A stretch of DNA of 64,000 bases from Corynebacterium breve (GCF_030252165.1 NZ_CP126969.1:1426001-1490000); one strand, 5' to 3'. Numbered from the stretch's first letter, positions 1 through 8,334 are shown. Notes: generated by a model not told the origin, from the sequence alone. Made by a program: numbers and translations.

Positions 1-731
1 GTTCTGATGACAAAGGAGGAAGGATACTCGGGATGCGCTGCGCCAACATGGACTTGCCCGAGCCAGGCGGGCCGACCATGAACAAGTGGTGGGCACCTGC
101 AGCTGCGATTTCGACGATGCGTTTGGTGTCATCCTGGCCTGCGATATCGGCAAAGTCGAGGTCTTCACGCGGCGCGGAATCAGACTTCCCGACGTCCACT
201 GCGCGATCAAGCTCGCGCATATCTTGTGCCCATTCCCACACCTGGGCCAAGGTGTCGGCGACGAGGATATTGCGCTCGCCGAGCAAGGCGGCTTCTGCGG
301 CATTGGCGCGTGGGATCACCACGTGTCGAATTCCCTCGTGCCGGGCCGCGATCAGCATGGGGAGCACCCCTCCGACGGCGCGAAGCTGACCGTCGAGGCC
401 AAGTTCGCCGGCTACCAGCGTTGTGCGCATCCGGTGCGCCACAGCAGGATGGGTACAGCTTAGGACTGCGAGAGCGATGGGAAGGTCGAAGTGCGAGCCG
501 GTCTTCGGGACATCAGCTGGCGAGAGCGACACCATGATCTTGGTTCGAGGCCACGGTAGGCCGGTGTTCGTGGTGGCGGTGCGGATGCGATCGCGGGATT
601 CGCGCACGGTGGCGTCGCCAAGCCCGACGACGAAGATTCCTGGCAGACCAGGTCCCACGTTGGATTCCACCGTGACAAGGTGCGCGCTTACGCCCTCAAC
701 GGTTGCGGTGAAAGTGCTAGCAAGCGCCATG
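1..731 (-). CDS. YifB/ComM-family Mg-chelatase-like AAA ATPase (C-terminus beyond window)
   Basis: The reverse strand reads MALASTFTATVEGVSAHLV from an ATG at 731 and stays open to base 1, so the N-terminal 243 residues are present. This is the N-terminal ChlI-like (Lon-substrate-fold) domain of the YifB/ComM family. It is followed at the edge by a Walker A motif, GPPGSGKS, which opens the AAA+ magnesium-chelatase domain. ComM homologues are hexameric helicases helping branch migration in natural transformation; the role in corynebacteria is not established. The start overlaps the end of yraN by 15 bp, suggesting translational coupling. In related genomes dprA follows, which would lie off the window. 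Confidence 0.9.
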
Positions 732-1085
732 GTCAACCCCCTGGAATGCCTCGACGGAAAACCCTCTGCCGACCACGTTGAGTGCCAAGACATCGAAGCG
801 GACGGGCGAATAGGGGTGGTCAAGAAGCCAGCGTGCGGCTGCACGGCGCATGCGTTGAAGTTTGGAGTAAGTGACAGACTCCGCGTTGCCAAAGCCTAGG
901 CCCGAGCGGGTCTTGACCTCAACAAAGACGATGGTGCCGTCGGGTTCGCGGACGATGAGGTCAAGTTCCCCCACCGGGTAGTACACGTTGCGCGCGAGCA
1001 CTTCGGCACCGCGGGCGAGATAAAAGTCGGCGGCGGCATTCTCACCGCGACGCGCCAGAGAAAGGTGGTCAGTCGATGTGGACAC
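717..1085 (-). CDS. YraN family protein (UPF0102), predicted endonuclease-like fold
   Basis: This 122-residue protein has the UPF0102 pattern: an N-terminal helix with RRGENAAADFYLARGAEVLARN, then VGELDLIV and IVFVEVKTRSG. The spaced acidic and Lys residues (GE.DL, FVEVK) match the restriction-endonuclease-like core of the family, about 120 residues long. The biological role is unknown. It lies directly upstream of yifB, overlapping it by 15 bp. That pairing is common in actinobacteria and suggests DNA metabolism, but only by association. Confidence 0.88.
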   Translation of the reverse strand: MSTSTDHLSLARRGENAAADFYLARGAEVLARNVYYPVGELDLIVREPDGTIVFVEVKTRSGLGFGNAESVTYSKLQRMRRAAARWLLDHPYSPVRFDVLALNVVGRGFSVEAFQGVDHGAC

Positions 1086-1185
1086 AGGTAATCATTCCCC
1101 CCGGAAGTAGACAAAGTGTTGGTCCACTTCCCAGGATGACCGGGAATGAGAGGTTTCGCGCGGGAGGTCGTCGAAAAGCAACAAA

Positions 1186-1217
1186 ACCTGTGGAAAACAA
1201 CATTTCTATCCACAGGT
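1186..1217 (-). terminator. Rho-independent terminator after the DUF2469 gene
   Basis: A perfect 9-bp inverted repeat (ACCTGTGGA / TCCACAGGT) with a 14-base loop lies 15 bp after the DUF2469 stop. Read on the minus strand it is followed by TTTTGTTGCTTTT. It separates the lepB-rnhB-DUF2469 unit from yraN-yifB. Confidence 0.75.
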
Positions 1218-1232
1218 ACTTGCTTGGTAAAG

Positions 1233-1538
1233 CTATTCGGGGATGATCATCTCCGGTTTGTCCAGCTCTTCGATGTTGACGTCTTTGTAGGTGATCACGC
1301 GGACGTAGCGCACGAACCGGACAGCACGGTACATATCCCACACCCAAGCATCGGACATTCGGACTTCGTAGTAGACGTCCTTGCCTTCGGTGTGCGGGAT
1401 CAGCTCGACGGCGTTGGCTAGGTAGAAGCGGCGATCCGTCTCAACCACGTAGGAGAACTGGCTGACCACATCGCGGTATTCCCGGTACAGCGATAGTTCA
1501 ACTTCAGCTTCATAGTTGTCCAGCTCTTCGGCACTCAT
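1233..1538 (-). CDS. DUF2469 family protein
   Basis: This is a 101-residue acidic protein (MSAEELDNYEAEVELSLYRE...) with the DUF2469 pattern, including YREYRDVVSQFSYVVETDRRFYLAN and a region rich in Tyr, Arg and Trp. The family is restricted to actinobacteria, is highly conserved and has no known function. Its ATG overlaps the rnhB stop codon by 4 bp (ATGA), so the two are almost certainly translationally coupled. A terminator follows it. Confidence 0.9.
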   Translation of the reverse strand: MSAEELDNYEAEVELSLYREYRDVVSQFSYVVETDRRFYLANAVELIPHTEGKDVYYEVRMSDAWVWDMYRAVRFVRYVRVITYKDVNIEELDKPEMIIPE

Positions 1539-2185
1539 GGTTGGTTGGTACTCCTTCGAAATTCAGCGTCGGCAGCAGCCACGTTGGCATAAGTGTAGCG
1601 ATGCAACTGGCTTGCACCGTGGCGGCGCACCGCATCCATGTGCGCCTTCGTGCCGTAGCCCTTGTGTCGTTCGAGTTCGTACTGCGGGTAGTCCCGGGCC
1701 AATTCGGTGATCAGGCGGTCGCGGCTTACTTTGGCCACAATGCTGGCCGCGGCGATGCAGCGGGCGGTGTAGTCCCCACCGATAATCGGCAACTGGGGAG
1801 CGGGAAGGCCGGGGACTTTAAACGCGTCGACGAGGACATAGCCTGGGCGTACGTCGAGGGCCGCGATGGCTTTGCGGGCCCCGTCGAGGTTGGCGGTGTG
1901 GATGCCGCGGGCGTCGATAAGCTTGGCTGAGATATGCACGACGCTGAAGCTGACTGCTTTTTCCAGCACCACGTCGAAGAGGGCTTCACGACGACGCGCG
2001 GTGAGCTTCTTCGAATCAGTCAGGCCCTTAAGCTCGGGGATGGGGCGATCTGGGAGGATGCACGCGGCGACGGTCACGGGGCCGAAACAGGCACCGCGGC
2101 CAGCCTCGTCTATGCCTGCGACGGGGCCAAGTCCGGCGCGAGACAATGCAACCTCGTAGGTGCGCAGCTGTTTGAGCCGGCGCAC
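1535..2185 (-). CDS. rnhB: Ribonuclease HII
   Basis: This 216-residue RNase HII cleaves the RNA strand of RNA-DNA hybrids and removes misincorporated ribonucleotides. Diagnostic motifs are GIDEAGRGACFGPV near the N-terminus (catalytic Asp-Glu), LTDSKKLTARRRE, VDAFKVPG, and the C-terminal HKGYGTKAHMDAVRRHG. The frame is open further upstream, but a GTG start at 2185 lies 1 bp beyond the lepB stop and gives the normal family length, so it is preferred. It sits between lepB and the DUF2469 gene in one operon. Confidence 0.93.
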   Translation of the reverse strand: MRRLKQLRTYEVALSRAGLGPVAGIDEAGRGACFGPVTVAACILPDRPIPELKGLTDSKKLTARRREALFDVVLEKAVSFSVVHISAKLIDARGIHTANLDGARKAIAALDVRPGYVLVDAFKVPGLPAPQLPIIGGDYTARCIAAASIVAKVSRDRLITELARDYPQYELERHKGYGTKAHMDAVRRHGASQLHRYTYANVAAADAEFRRSTNQP

Positions 2186-2186
2186 G

Positions 2187-2981
2187 CTACTCCTGGATGG
2201 CTGGGTCGTCCACGCCGCCGATGCGGCTGACAGGCAAAATGACTGCCTGGACTTTGCCGCGCAGGTTCTCCTCGGGGATGGTGCCCTGGTGTGGGTCGCC
2301 AAGGTGGTAGCGAGAGTCGAGCGAGTTCGTGCGGTTGTCGCCCATCATGAAGTAGTGGTTTTCCGGGACGGTGATTGGACCGAAAAACTCGCCGCCGCAT
2401 GCGTCGGAGCCGGTTGCCGAATTCACCGGGTACGTCGGTGGATTCAAAATATAGGACTGATCGATAGGCTTGTCGTCGACCATGATGGCGGGGTCGCCTT
2501 CCTGGCACGACACGGTCTGTCCACCGGTAGCGACGATGCGCTTGACCAGGTTGTTCTCATCTGGGGCGACAAGGCCCACGTAGGAGCCGAGTTCTTGGAC
2601 GCCGCGCACGAACGTGTTCTGGGAGCGCTGGGAGACAAAGCCCTGGTTCCACGAGTCGGTGCCTTCGAAAACGACGACATCGCCAGCCTTGGGCTCGCCG
2701 AGCCCGTAGGAGATCTTTTCAACGAAGATGCGATCGCCGGTGCAGCCCTCGCAGCCGTGCAGCGTAGGTTCCATCGATGCGGAGGGAATCAGGTACACGC
2801 GGCCGATGAAGGTTTGCATGAGGAAAATCAAACCCAACGTCATCAAGATGACAACGGGGATTTCGATGTACCACGGGGTGGTACGGCCTTCCTCGTCACC
2901 CTCGTCGGAGTTTTGGTCCAGATCCTGATCGAGATCAAGGTCCTGGCCAGAGGTGTCCGCTGAATCAGTTGAATTCGTCAC
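2187..2981 (-). CDS. lepB: Signal peptidase I
   Basis: This 264-residue membrane protease removes signal peptides from Sec- and Tat-exported proteins. After a strongly acidic cytoplasmic N-terminus rich in Asp-Gln and Asp-Leu repeats (residues 5-32), one membrane segment spans about 38-58. The catalytic serine lies in IPSASMEPT (about Ser69) and the general-base lysine in NLVKRIVATGG (about Lys147). The conserved MGDNRTNSLDSR box lies near the C-terminus. It is the first gene of a lepB-rnhB-DUF2469 unit downstream of rplS. Confidence 0.95.
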   Translation of the reverse strand: MTNSTDSADTSGQDLDLDQDLDQNSDEGDEEGRTTPWYIEIPVVILMTLGLIFLMQTFIGRVYLIPSASMEPTLHGCEGCTGDRIFVEKISYGLGEPKAGDVVVFEGTDSWNQGFVSQRSQNTFVRGVQELGSYVGLVAPDENNLVKRIVATGGQTVSCQEGDPAIMVDDKPIDQSYILNPPTYPVNSATGSDACGGEFFGPITVPENHYFMMGDNRTNSLDSRYHLGDPHQGTIPEENLRGKVQAVILPVSRIGGVDDPAIQE

Positions 2982-3061
2982 GAAGAGCGAGTTTAGCAGG
3001 GTTGACGCGTGCCCCTAGCACGGCGTGGCTGGGTGGCGCCTGGGAATCGTCGAAAAGCAAA

Positions 3062-3091
3062 CACCCCCGTACCCAAATCGGGACGGGGGTG
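3062..3091 (-). terminator. Rho-independent terminator after rplS
   Basis: A 9-bp stem (CACCCCCGT / ACGGGGGTG), extended by an inner CCC/GGG pairing, lies 14 bp after the rplS stop. On the minus strand it runs into TTTGCTTTTC. It separates rplS from lepB. Confidence 0.85.
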
Positions 3092-3105
3092 AAAGGAGCG
3101 CTGGA

Positions 3106-3453
3106 TTAGCGGCGTTCCTTAATACGTGCAGCCTTACCGCGCAGGTCGCGCATGTAGTAGAGCTTCGCACGGCGGACGCGGCCGCGACGTGCAACCTCGA
3201 TCTTCTCGATGTTTGGAGAGTGAACCGGGAAGGTACGCTCCACGCCGATGCCGAAGGAGATCTTACGAACGGTGAAGGTCTCGCGGATGCCAGCGCCCTG
3301 ACGACGCAGGACAACACCCTTGAACAGCTGGGTACGGGTGGTGGAACCCTCGATAACCTTAACGTGAACGTCGAGGGTATCGCCTGGGCGGAAATCTGGG
3401 ACGTCGTCGCGCAGCTGCGCCGCGTCGATCTTATCGATGATGCCGTTGCTCAT
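3106..3453 (-). CDS. rplS: 50S ribosomal protein L19
   Basis: This is L19 of the large subunit (115 residues), located at the 30S-50S interface. The sequence carries the family core [45 protein letters not shown] and [16 protein letters not shown]. An in-frame TTG lies six codons upstream, but the ATG at 3453 is preferred because it has an AAAGGA ribosome site at good spacing and gives the standard MSNGIIDKI start. It is usually the last gene of rpsP-rimM-trmD-rplS; here trmD is about 5 kb away, behind tex and a plus-strand accessory block. Confidence 0.97.
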   Translation of the reverse strand: MSNGIIDKIDAAQLRDDVPDFRPGDTLDVHVKVIEGSTTRTQLFKGVVLRRQGAGIRETFTVRKISFGIGVERTFPVHSPNIEKIEVARRGRVRRAKLYYMRDLRGKAARIKERR

Positions 3454-3642
3454 GTAAGCAATCCTTTTCAATTCTGGACAGAGGACCCTGGCGGCTTCTC
3501 CCCTTCTGGGGCGCTCGACCGGTTCGTGTCAGCTACAAGTTCATGCGCGCGTCACTTTAGGCAACACGCAACTAACGCAGTGTGCCACATCAGGTGGCGT
3601 TTTCCCAAATCGATAGGTGTTCGGATGCGCCTTCTGCAAAAG

Positions 3643-3660
3643 CGTCTGGAAAACCAGACG
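3643..3660 (-). terminator. Probable terminator after tex
   Basis: A perfect 7-bp hairpin (CGTCTGG, 4-base loop, CCAGACG) followed on the minus strand by CTTTTGC lies about 35 bp past the tex stop. It is flanked by a second, weaker hairpin with AAGGTG/CACCTT arms at about 3666-3690. The remaining approximately 180 bp to rplS holds its leader, which shows a short CCCC/GGGG hairpin but no motif that I recognise. Confidence 0.55.
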
Positions 3661-3695
3661 GGTTTGCAAAAGGTGTCGCGGGGCACCTTCTGCAC

Positions 3696-5978
3696 CTATT
3701 GCCCGAAACCTGCTTTGCGCAGCGCGTCCGCCATCGAGCCGCTTTCTGCTTGGCGACGATTCCCCTGCTTCTTCTTGCCAGCCTGCTTCTTAGGCGCACT
3801 GCCACCGCGTTGCGGTTTGTTGGTGGCGCCGGGCTCGTCGTCAAGGCGAAGGCTCAGCCCGATGCGCTGGCGCTCGGTGTCAACCTCCATGACCTTGACT
3901 TTGACTACCTGGCCGGAGCGCACAACTTCGTGGGGATCCTTGACGAACTGGTGGCTCATCGCGGAGACATGCACGAGGCCGTCTTGGTGCACGCCGACAT
4001 CCACGAAAGCGCCGAACGCGGCAACATTGGTGACGGTGCCCTCCAGAATCATGCCCGGAGTCAAGTCGGAGACCTTGTTCACACCCTCTTTGAATGTGGC
4101 GGTCTTGAACTCGGGGCGTGGGTCGCGGCCGGGTTTGTCCAGCTCGGCGATGATATCGGTCACGGTGGGCACGCCGAAGGTGTCGTCGGCGAAGTCGGAG
4201 GGCGCAAGCTTCTCCAAAACGCGGGTGTTGCCGATGAGCTGATCAACGGCGAACCCCGTCGTCGCGGCGATTCGCTCCACCACGGGGTAGGCCTCGGGGT
4301 GCACCGCGGAGGCGTCAAGTGGATGGTCACCGCCATTGATGCGCAGGAAACCAGCGCACTGCTCGAAGGCCTTCGGGCCGAGGCGAGGCACCTTTCCCAG
4401 CTGCTTTCGGTTGGCGAAGCTGCCGTGTTCGTCGCGGTAGGCCACGATGTTCTTCGCCAGCGTGTTGGAGATGCCCGCCACGCGCTCCAGCAGCGGCACC
4501 GAGGCGGTGTTTAAGTCCACACCCACGGCGTTCACGGCGTCTTCGACCACGTCGTCCAGGGTTTTCGCGAGTGCGGTCTGGTTCACGTCGTGCTGGTACT
4601 GGCCGACACCGATGGACTTCGGATCCACCTTGACCAGCTCGGCGAGTGGGTCCTGGAGTCGGCGCGCGATAGAGACGGCTGAGCGCAGGGAGACGTCCAT
4701 GTCCGGGAACTCCTTGGCAGCGATTTCGCTGGCCGAGTACACCGAAGCACCCGATTCGCTGACGACCACGGGCGTTGGTCGCGCCCCACCGGCCGGGGCA
4801 ATCAGATCAGCTACCTCACCGGCGAGCTTCTCCGACTCACGCGAGGCCGTGCCGTTTCCGATGGCGATGAGCTCCACGCCGTGTGTTGCCACGAGGGTGG
4901 CCAGCTCGCTGACGGCCTGCTGCCACTGGTTTTTTGGCTGATGCGGGTAGACGATGGTGGTGGCCAAAACCTTGCCGGTGCTGTCCACGACCGCGCACTT
5001 GACACCGTTGCGGTATCCCGGATCAAGCGCCAAGGTCGCACGCTGACCGGCCGGAGCAGCCAAGAGCACGTCGCGCAGGTTGGTGGCGAAGATGTCTAGG
5101 GCGCCCTCTTCGGCCTTCTCCTTCAGGCGCATGCGGGTATCCAGACCCGAGGAAACCAGCAGTTTGGTCCGCCAGCCCCAGCGCACAGCCTGGGCAAGCC
5201 ACGACGATGCCTTCGTGTCCAAGTTGAAGCGCTGGGCAATCATGGCTTCGTAGGTGGAGTCGTCGCCCGGGTCAAGGTCAAGAGTGAGCATGCCTTCCTT
5301 TTCACCACGCAGAAGCGCAAGGATGCGGTGCGAGGGAAGCGTCGTGAAGTCCTCGTTGAAGTCGAAGTAGTCCTTGAACTTCGCGCCTTCGTGTTCTTTA
5401 CCTTCCACCACGGAAGCGCGCATGGTGCCTGCCTTGTACATGGTTTCGCGCACCTCACCGACGAGGTCGGCGTCAAGCGCGAAGCGGTCGATGAGGATGG
5501 CGCGGGCGCCGTCCAACACGGCCTTAGTGTCGGTGAACCCTTCCGTGATGTGGCGCTCGGCGAGTTGCTCGGGTGCCGCGGTGGGGTCGTCGATAAGAGC
5601 ATCGGTGAGTGACTCGATGCCGGCCTCGCGCGCGATATCGGCCTTGGTCTTGCGGCGCTTTTTGAAGGGCAAGTAGAGGTCCTCGAGGCGGGCCTTGGTG
5701 TCAGTGGCCATGATCTGCGCGCGCAGCTCGTCGGTGAGTTTGCCCTGCTCATCGATGGCTTCAAGGATGGCTTCCTTGCGCTCGGCGAGTTCTACCAGGT
5801 AGGTGTTGCGCTCGTCGATGTGGCGCAGTTGTGCGTCGTCGAGGCCGCCGGTGGCTTCTTTGCGGTAGCGCGAGATGAACGGGACGGTGTTACCTTCGGC
5901 AAGCAAGGTCAGCGCGGCCGCAACCTGCGATTCCTTGATGCCGAGCTCTTCTGCGATCGTGCGGGCAATAAATGTCAT
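3696..5978 (-). CDS. Tex-family RNA-binding transcription accessory protein (S1 domain)
   Basis: This 760-residue protein is a full-length Tex/YhgF homologue. The order is an N-terminal helical Tex domain (VPFISRYRKEATGGLDD; LEDLYLPFKKRRKTKADIARE), a YqgF/RNase H-like domain from about 325 (LALDPGYRNGVKCAVVD), helix-hairpin-helix repeats at about 490-560 (ISNTLAKNIVAYRDEHGSF) and a C-terminal S1 domain from about 640 (GMILEGTVTNVAAFGAFVDV). A basic, Gln/Gly-rich tail follows. Tex proteins bind nucleic acid and are associated with transcription; the precise role is unsettled. It is monocistronic, divergent from the SdpI-family gene. Confidence 0.93.
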   Translation of the reverse strand: MTFIARTIAEELGIKESQVAAALTLLAEGNTVPFISRYRKEATGGLDDAQLRHIDERNTYLVELAERKEAILEAIDEQGKLTDELRAQIMATDTKARLEDLYLPFKKRRKTKADIAREAGIESLTDALIDDPTAAPEQLAERHITEGFTDTKAVLDGARAILIDRFALDADLVGEVRETMYKAGTMRASVVEGKEHEGAKFKDYFDFNEDFTTLPSHRILALLRGEKEGMLTLDLDPGDDSTYEAMIAQRFNLDTKASSWLAQAVRWGWRTKLLVSSGLDTRMRLKEKAEEGALDIFATNLRDVLLAAPAGQRATLALDPGYRNGVKCAVVDSTGKVLATTIVYPHQPKNQWQQAVSELATLVATHGVELIAIGNGTASRESEKLAGEVADLIAPAGGARPTPVVVSESGASVYSASEIAAKEFPDMDVSLRSAVSIARRLQDPLAELVKVDPKSIGVGQYQHDVNQTALAKTLDDVVEDAVNAVGVDLNTASVPLLERVAGISNTLAKNIVAYRDEHGSFANRKQLGKVPRLGPKAFEQCAGFLRINGGDHPLDASAVHPEAYPVVERIAATTGFAVDQLIGNTRVLEKLAPSDFADDTFGVPTVTDIIAELDKPGRDPRPEFKTATFKEGVNKVSDLTPGMILEGTVTNVAAFGAFVDVGVHQDGLVHVSAMSHQFVKDPHEVVRSGQVVKVKVMEVDTERQRIGLSLRLDDEPGATNKPQRGGSAPKKQAGKKKQGNRRQAESGSMADALRKAGFGQ

Positions 5979-6013
5979 TCATGCGATTCTAGCGGATAGC
6001 ACTACAAAAACCA

Positions 6014-6043
6014 TTGTGCTAGTTGTAATAGTTGTGCTAGTTT
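6014..6043 (+). promoter_or_regulatory. Direct repeat and possible promoter/operator of the SdpI-GntR unit
   Basis: The 11-base sequence TTGTGCTAGTT occurs twice, at 6014-6024 and 6032-6042, 18 bp apart. The first copy provides a weak -35 (TTGTGC) and the second a weak -10 (TAGTTT) at 18-bp spacing. Placement about 35 bp before the SdpI-family ATG suggests a promoter overlapping the binding site of the GntR regulator encoded downstream. Regulator binding is inference. Confidence 0.4.
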
Positions 6044-6076
6044 AGGAAGTGAACGGCACTACAGAAAGGACTCATC

Positions 6077-6439
6077 ATGGGCGGCTACATCTCACTGACA
6101 CTCGGCTTGGCTATTGTCACCGTCGTGGCATTTCTCATGGCTTCGGCCAGCAAGCGCGGAACATTGGACCGCAACGGCGCCATCGGTCTGCGTACCCGGA
6201 ATACGCTGAAATCGGATCAGGCTTGGCACGCAGGCCACCAGGCGGCCGCGCCTTACCTGCTTGCGGCAGGCATCGTTGGAACCGTGGGGGTCATCTTCGC
6301 TGCCGCCTTCCCTATCGTTGGAGTCGCCGATGCTGCTGAGCCCGCATCGCTGCTTATCCCCGGTATTGCACTAGCGATACAGGTCTCTGTCTTGCTGTGG
6401 TCCACGCGCGTGGCTGATCGTGCCACGCTAGATGCATAG
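6077..6439 (+). CDS. SdpI-family membrane protein
   Basis: This 120-residue protein has three predicted membrane segments (about 5-25, 58-82 and 88-110). It also has the SdpI-family loop GAIGLRTRNTLKSDQAWHAGHQAAAPY after the first segment. In Bacillus subtilis SdpI gives immunity to the SDP killing peptide and senses it. That protein also carries an N-terminal DUF1648 part, which here seems to be encoded separately two genes downstream. A GAAAGGA ribosome site precedes the ATG. It is followed 2 bp later by a GntR regulator. Immunity or envelope-stress function is inferred from the family. Confidence 0.75.
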   Translation: MGGYISLTLGLAIVTVVAFLMASASKRGTLDRNGAIGLRTRNTLKSDQAWHAGHQAAAPYLLAAGIVGTVGVIFAAAFPIVGVADAAEPASLLIPGIALAIQVSVLLWSTRVADRATLDA

Positions 6440-6441
6440 CA

Positions 6442-6786
6442 ATGCTTATCACCTTGGACCCTGCCAGCCACGACCCCCTCTATCAGCAAATCGCTGACCA
6501 GATCACCGCCCACATTGCAGCTGGCACGATCGCACCCGGTGAACGCCTGCCCACTGCGGCGCGCCTCGCCGACGCGCTCGACGTCAATCGCAATACCGTG
6601 CTCGAGGCATACCGCTTGCTTCGCGACGACCACCGGATCGAACTGCGCCGCGGCCGCGGGGCCATTGCCCTGGCACCCACACAGACCCATCCCGACGACC
6701 AGGCCCTCGAGCAAATCGCCGAGATCGCCCGAGCCCATAACCTCACCACTGACCACATCACCGCATACCTCAAGGACACGCTATGA
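6442..6786 (+). CDS. GntR-family transcriptional regulator, YtrA type
   Basis: This 114-residue protein has an N-terminal GntR winged helix (PLYQQIADQITAHIAAGTI, GERLPTAARLADALDVNRNTVLEAYRLL) and only about 45 residues after it. It therefore belongs to the short YtrA-like subfamily, which usually represses its own operon and neighbouring membrane-protein genes. The start lies 2 bp after the SdpI-family stop, and its TGA overlaps the ATG of the DUF1648 gene (ATGA). This suggests that all three were one translationally coupled unit. The effector is unknown. Confidence 0.85.
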   Translation: MLITLDPASHDPLYQQIADQITAHIAAGTIAPGERLPTAARLADALDVNRNTVLEAYRLLRDDHRIELRRGRGAIALAPTQTHPDDQALEQIAEIARAHNLTTDHITAYLKDTL

Positions 6787-7693
6787 AAAAGTTTTGGCTC
6801 ACCTCCCTTGTCCCCATGGCGGTCATTGCGCTTGTCCTCCACGGCGCGGCCGCGTTCTACCTCGCCCAAGCCCCTGTTCTCATCGGGACCCACTTCGATT
6901 TCGGCGGGCGTCCCAACGACTGGACTTCCCCGGACTGTTCTACGGACTGACAACCGCCCAGCAAATACTGCTCCTGGTGGTGTTTTGGTGGATGGGCCGC
7001 TACGGTGGCGCCCACTCGACCAACGCGCGCGTGATCACCGGCTTCTTCGGTGGATCTGTGACCATGCTTGGCATCGTCACCTTGTGGATCCTGCGCGCGA
7101 ACGTCGCGGGCGACCCGGTCCTTTCCTACGGCACGCTTGCCTTGATGTTCAGCGCTGCGATTATTGCCGGGCTGCTGCTTGCGTGGCTGTGCCAGCCAGC
7201 ACCTGCACCACACAAGCAGCACATCGAGGCCACCCCTGTCACCGTGCCAGCTGGCGGCACCGCGGCATGGATCGGCTACGCCCGTCCGTCCACCCCTATT
7301 CTCACCCTGGTGTTGGGCATTACGGCTCTGCTTTTCATTGTGGGAACGGCCATGGCCAACTGGGTGATCATTGTCTTGATGGTAGGTACTGCCCTTCTCG
7401 CGGTAGCGCTGATGAATTTCGAGGTCACCATCAACTCCCGCGGGATCCATTACCGCTCCCCGCTGGGGATTCCGCGGCGCTCCATCGCCCTGGATCGGAT
7501 CCACACCGTCGACCCAGACGAGGTCTTCCCCGGCGAATGGGGTGGCTTCGGACTGCGCGGCCTGGGCAACAAGCGCGCGATTGTCACCCGAGGTGGCGAG
7601 GCCATTCGCGTCGACTTCGACGGATCGCAGACCTTGTACATCACCGTCGATGACGCCGCCGGGGCCGCCGGTACCTTCAAGGCGCTGGCATAG
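6783..7693 (+). pseudogene. DUF1648-domain membrane protein, disrupted by a frameshift
   Basis: From the ATG at 6783 the frame reads a membrane segment and the DUF1648 signature THFDFGGRPNDWTSP, then stops at 6948-6950. The rest continues in another frame, from about LFYGLTTAQQILLL to 7693. It contains four or five further membrane segments and a C-terminal soluble PH-like region (about RGIHYRSPLGIP to the end). One base missing near 6926-6935, around a CCCCGG run, would restore a single protein of about 303 residues. A true pseudogene, phase variation and a sequencing error cannot be separated here. No convincing programmed-frameshift site was seen. Confidence 0.75.
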
Positions 7694-7715
7694 TTCACGC
7701 ACTCCGCTCTCCCTA

Positions 7716-7757
7716 TTGAAATCCCCCCGCCAGCCCTGTACATTATTCCGTACAGGG
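7716..7757 (+). promoter_or_regulatory. yefM-yoeB promoter with autoregulatory palindrome
   Basis: TTGAAA (7716-7721) and TACATT (7739-7744), spaced 17 bp apart, form a good sigma-A promoter. The perfect inverted repeat CCCTGTAC-N8-GTACAGGG (7734-7757) covers the -10 element and contains TGTACA at 7737-7742. TGTACA is the known core of YefM-YoeB operators in E. coli and other bacteria. Autorepression by YefM, with YoeB as co-repressor, is the likely control. Confidence 0.75.
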
Positions 7758-7791
7758 ATATAGGGGCAGGGCTGGAAGGGAAGGAGCACGC

Positions 7792-8046
7792 ATGAAGACC
7801 ATCTCGTACACCGAATCACGGAAACGGTACGCCGAAGTACTGGATCACGTCACCGACAACCGCGAACCCGTTATCGTCACCCGCGCGGGTCACGAATCGG
7901 TTGTTGTGATGGCTCTCGACGATTTCAATTCCATGCAGGAAACGGCGTATCTCATGCGCTCCCCTCGCAATGCACAGCGACTCTTTGAATCCCTCGAGGA
8001 AGTCCGCTCCGGAAAGACCACCCCGCACGATCTCATCGAGGATTAG
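7792..8046 (+). CDS. yefM: YefM-family antitoxin (Phd/YefM)
   Basis: This 84-residue antitoxin begins MKTISYTESRKRYAEVLDHV and continues with EPVIVTRAGHESVVVMALDDFNSMQETAYL, the typical DNA-binding N-terminal YefM fold. Its C-terminal tail (residues about 60-84) would wrap and inhibit YoeB. A strong AAGGAG ribosome site precedes the ATG. The toxin gene begins 6 bp after its stop. Antitoxins of this family are labile and repress their own operon together with the toxin. Confidence 0.92.
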   Translation: MKTISYTESRKRYAEVLDHVTDNREPVIVTRAGHESVVVMALDDFNSMQETAYLMRSPRNAQRLFESLEEVRSGKTTPHDLIED

Positions 8047-8052
8047 TTCGCA

Positions 8053-8307
8053 GTGGTTCTGTCGTGGTCAACACATGGTTGGGTGGACTACCTGTACTGG
8101 CAGTCCACCGACAAGAAAGTGCTCAAGCGGATCAACACCCTAATCAAAGACATTCCACGCAACGGCCACGAAGGCATTGGTAAGCCGGAGCCACTCAAAC
8201 ACGAGTTCTCAGGCTATTGGTCACGACGAATCACCGACGAACACCGCCTCGTCTACTCCTACGCTGAGGATTCCATTGTGATCCTCAGCTGCAGGTACCA
8301 CTACTAG
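8053..8307 (+). CDS. yoeB: YoeB-family mRNA interferase toxin
   Basis: This 84-residue toxin has a GTG start. YoeB is a ribosome-dependent endonuclease that cuts mRNA at the A site and blocks translation. The sequence holds the conserved path GIGKPEPLKHEFSGYWSRRI, EHRLVYSY and the terminal SCRYHY. The expected catalytic Glu (in KPEPL), the Arg in SRRITDEHR and the penultimate His are all present. It looks intact. It converges on trmD, with 27 bp between them and no clear terminator. Confidence 0.93.
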   Translation: MVLSWSTHGWVDYLYWQSTDKKVLKRINTLIKDIPRNGHEGIGKPEPLKHEFSGYWSRRITDEHRLVYSYAEDSIVILSCRYHY

Positions 8308-8334
8308 CCGGAGCCTACGCCGATCCAGCGAGCC

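Noticed and set aside
3025..5099. Long plus-strand frames opposite rplS and tex
   Set aside because: The minus-strand proteins match well-known families over their full length; the opposite frames show no family likeness.
6918..6950. Programmed -1 frameshift in the DUF1648 gene
   Set aside because: No X-XXY-YYZ slippery heptamer in the correct frame and no obvious downstream pseudoknot; a simple deletion is more likely.
8053..8307. YoeB gene as a decayed toxin
   Set aside because: The catalytic Glu, Arg and penultimate His are all present and the frame is complete.
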